From the IMG/VR virus record IMGVR_UViG_3300009285_000854, positions 1 through 40,961 of that record: DNA of 40,961 nucleotides; one strand, 5' to 3'. Position 1 is the stretch's first letter. Each line of letters opens with the position of its first letter. This DNA comes from a virus. The position numbers and the translations under genes were made by a program. The notes below the pieces were generated by a model, which was not told the origin of the DNA, ran no database searches, and was given only the letters and a program-made list of their open reading frames with translations. Positions 39,780 through 40,961 of this stretch are shown piece after piece.

Positions 39780-40091
39780 ATGTCACAAAACAAGAGCGTA
39801 AATCAATTTGATTATTCCGGCAAGGTCATCCACGTAGGGATGCCAGAGACATTCACGACAAAAGCAGGGGTAACAAAACAGTTCCGTATTTTAATCATGG
39901 AAACTTTTATCGGGCAATATCCCAGGGAAGTAATGTTTGAGTTCAATGAGACGAACATGACTCAGCTTAATCAGCTTACCGATGGGTGTTGGTGTACGAT
40001 TACCTTCTGTCTGGATGGCAATAAGGTCATCAAAGATGGCAAGGGTAAGTGGTATAACAGACTTTCAGGATTGACTTGCATCAAGGGATAG
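39780..40091 (+). CDS. DUF3127-like ssDNA-binding OB-fold protein
   Basis: A 103-residue protein from ATG 39780; an earlier in-frame ATG would overlap the resolvase by 70 nt. The layout (SGKVIHVGMPETFTTKAGVT, then RILIMETFIGQYPREVMFEF and a strand TDGCWCTITFCLDGNKVIKD, ending WYNRLSGLTCIKG) agrees with the DUF3127 family, small OB-fold proteins common in Bacteroidetes and their phages and thought to bind single-stranded DNA. It would protect ssDNA during replication and strand annealing. It precedes a gene with a canonical Shine-Dalgarno site. Confidence 0.68.
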   Translation: MSQNKSVNQFDYSGKVIHVGMPETFTTKAGVTKQFRILIMETFIGQYPREVMFEFNETNMTQLNQLTDGCWCTITFCLDGNKVIKDGKGKWYNRLSGLTCIKG

Positions 40092-40095
40092 GAGG
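40090..40095 (+). promoter_or_regulatory. Shine-Dalgarno sequence AGGAGG
   Basis: AGGAGG, a perfect complement to the 16S anti-SD core, lies 7 nt before ATG 40103. It overlaps the stop codon of the preceding gene. Most starts in this window do not have such a site. Confidence 0.6.
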
Positions 40096-40102
40096 ATAAG
40101 AC

Positions 40103-40633
40103 ATGGGAATATTTGATAAGCACAGACCAAGAAAAGCAGAGGCATTACCGTCTGCAAGAGAACCTGAGTTGACGTTCCATGAGGAGGATAAAGACAGGGA
40201 TAAACATTTGAGCATTTTGGAAGAATGTAGAGACATTGAAGTTTCCAAGGAGATGGAAAATTATAGATTTCCTGTCGGTGCAGAAAGATTTTTTATGAAG
40301 GAACCAGAAAATGTATTTCATGACACCGTACCGTTGCCAGAAGAACAACTATCACAGGCACGTGATACGGCAGCAAAGCAGAACGGCATTGTATTGGACT
40401 TCTTCAGAAAGAGGTTTGCATACAAGTTCACCCCGGCAAAGGTGCATGAGATACTTGAAGCAGAGGGAGAGAAGATATTGCTTAACTCGGTGCGCAGGAG
40501 CATCACCAATCTGACAAAGGCAAACAGGCTCATCAAATGCTCATGGGATGAGAGGGAGATGGGTAAGTTTGGTAAGGAGAATAGAACATGGCGGTATCGG
40601 AATGACTTTGTTAATCCTTTAAATAAAAAATAA
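40103..40633 (+). CDS. Putative winged-helix replication or regulatory protein
   Basis: A 176-residue protein. Residues 1-40 are polar; residues about 38-58 contain ILEECRDIEVSKEMENYRFP, which closely resembles a stretch of the terminase C-terminus. Residues 90-165 (VLDFFRKRFAYKFTPAKVHE, then ILLNSVRRSITNLTKANRLI and WRYRNDF) form a typical winged helix, with helices followed by a beta hairpin. It may regulate or initiate replication or recombination. Unlike most neighbours it has a strong Shine-Dalgarno site. Confidence 0.55.
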   Translation: MGIFDKHRPRKAEALPSAREPELTFHEEDKDRDKHLSILEECRDIEVSKEMENYRFPVGAERFFMKEPENVFHDTVPLPEEQLSQARDTAAKQNGIVLDFFRKRFAYKFTPAKVHEILEAEGEKILLNSVRRSITNLTKANRLIKCSWDEREMGKFGKENRTWRYRNDFVNPLNKK

Positions 40634-40634
40634 A

Positions 40635-40666
40635 CTTGCACAGATGAACAACAGTTCATATATTTG
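40635..40666 (+). promoter_or_regulatory. Promoter for endonuclease leader B
   Basis: CTTG at 40635-40638 lies 20 nt before a perfect -7 box TATATTTG (40659-40666). Between them is a small inverted repeat TGAAC-aaca-GTTCA (40645-40658). Predicted start about 40670, entering the structured RNA. Confidence 0.72.
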
Positions 40667-40760
40667 TGGAGAGATAGCAGGGATTGATCCCCCTGTGATA
40701 CGGAGAAGTCAAGCCTCCTTCTCTCTGCTTTTTTGCTTGACAATCTTAAATAGCTTGACA
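40667..40760 (+). ncRNA. Structured leader RNA B with terminator and duplicated loop-target
   Basis: The closing stem pairs TGGAGAGA (40667-40674) with TCTCTCTG (40720-40727), including wobbles, and is followed by TTTTTT (40729-40734). P2: CAGGG (40678-40682) with CCCTG (40691-40695), loop ATTGATCC, identical to the loop of leader A. P3: GGAG (40702-40705) with CTCC (40715-40718), loop containing GTCAAGC (40708-40714). After the T run, GCTTGACAAT is present at 40735-40744 and 40753-40762 (period 18), and its GCTTGAC is the exact complement of the P3 loop. The second copy overlaps the start codon. Compared with leader A, loop and both targets have changed together. Confidence 0.65.
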
Positions 40761-40762
40761 AT
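40735..40762 (+). repeat. Direct repeat GCTTGACAAT x2, period 18
   Basis: Two identical 10-nt copies, start to start 18 nt, immediately after a T6 tract and running into the ATG at 40761. The spacing is the same as in leader A, but the sequence is different. Confidence 0.8.
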
Positions 40763-40961
40763 GAAAGATTATTTAAACATTTACGAAGATTCTAATTTTA
40801 AAGATTTTAGATATAGGTATCCTAATGAAATATTTAAGCTTATTCCTGAATATGAAAATCTATATTATATAAGTAATTATGGAAGGGTAATTTCTTTGTC
40901 TCAAAAAAAATGTGTCGTATGTGGGCATATTGATACAAAAACAAGAGTTATATCCCATTGG
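40761..40961 (+). CDS. NUMOD4-type (probable HNH) homing endonuclease, 3' end outside window
   Basis: 67 codons are visible before the window ends. Residues 22-45 contain IFKLIPEYENLYYISNYGRV followed by ISL, the NUMOD4 pattern (W/F-x-x-I-x-G/E-Y-E-x-L-Y-x-I/V-S-N-Y-G-R-V) that starts many phage HNH homing endonucleases. The HNH domain itself would lie beyond base 40961, so the class is inferred. The gene starts in the second leader repeat and has its own promoter and structured leader. Confidence 0.8.
   Translation, partial: MKDYLNIYEDSNFKDFRYRYPNEIFKLIPEYENLYYISNYGRVISLSQKKCVVCGHIDTKTRVISHW

Noticed and set aside
1-40961. Assignment to crAss-like phages (Crassvirales)
   Set aside because: Gene order and ring/nozzle-like proteins are suggestive, but no giant RNA polymerase or other hallmark is visible and no alignment could be run.

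Overview
The window looks like part of a lytic tailed phage (Caudoviricetes) infecting a Bacteroidetes host. Every supported gene is on the + strand and genes are packed with 0-20 nt gaps or short overlaps. Host assignment rests on Bacteroidetes-type promoters (-7 box TAnnTTTG, sometimes with a -33 TTTG-like box about 20 nt upstream), mostly A/T-rich start regions without Shine-Dalgarno sequences, and Bacteroidetes-favoured domains (FISUMP, BACON-like, 29-residue leucine-rich-like repeats, a DUF3127-like OB-fold protein). No integrase or lysogeny repressor is visible. No tape measure, tail sheath or tail tube was recognised, and the connector/nozzle-type genes suggest a short-tailed, crAss-like-style virion. 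This placement is inference.

Layout. 1-7318 is the head module: large terminase (5' end cut off), portal, scaffold, major capsid protein and a head protein, closed by a strong terminator at 7349-7380. 7445-13300 holds a small protein, a GIY-YIG homing endonuclease, an adhesin with PKD-like and repeat domains, three small membrane proteins and three connector-like proteins. A frameshifted GIY-YIG gene follows. 14099-21167 is four consecutive ORFs that together resemble one phage stabilization/nozzle protein, split at points where FISUMP, Fn3 and BACON-like modules have been added. 21172-30301 encodes internal virion proteins, ending with a 2345-residue polyvalent protein carrying a zinc metallopeptidase motif. 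30304-31376 is a lysis pair (M15 peptidase and membrane protein).

After a GIY-YIG gene, a terminator at 32258-32283 and a strong promoter at 32304-32333 start the replication/recombination operon: a small putative DNA-binding protein, a T7-type primase-helicase, a GroES-like protein, small unknowns, a YqaJ-type exonuclease, an HNH-AP2 homing endonuclease, two small proteins, a GIY-YIG endonuclease, a RusA-like resolvase, a DUF3127-like ssDNA-binding protein, a winged-helix candidate and the start of a NUMOD4-type homing endonuclease cut by the window end.

The most unusual signal is a set of four structured RNA leaders, each with its own promoter and each directly upstream of a homing endonuclease gene. 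Two (31388-31480 and 40667-40760) share one fold: a conserved hairpin, a hairpin with a variable loop, a closing stem and a U6 tract, followed by two copies at 18-nt period of a sequence complementary to that variable loop. The loop and both target copies change together between the two elements. The other two (37048-37178 and 38428-38548) share a different pseudoknotted topology in which a strand at the predicted transcript 5' end pairs into the leader and a second helix covers or abuts the start codon. The nucleases behind them belong to different families, so the leaders look like exchangeable control modules for mobile endonucleases. All pairings were read by eye and no folding program was run.
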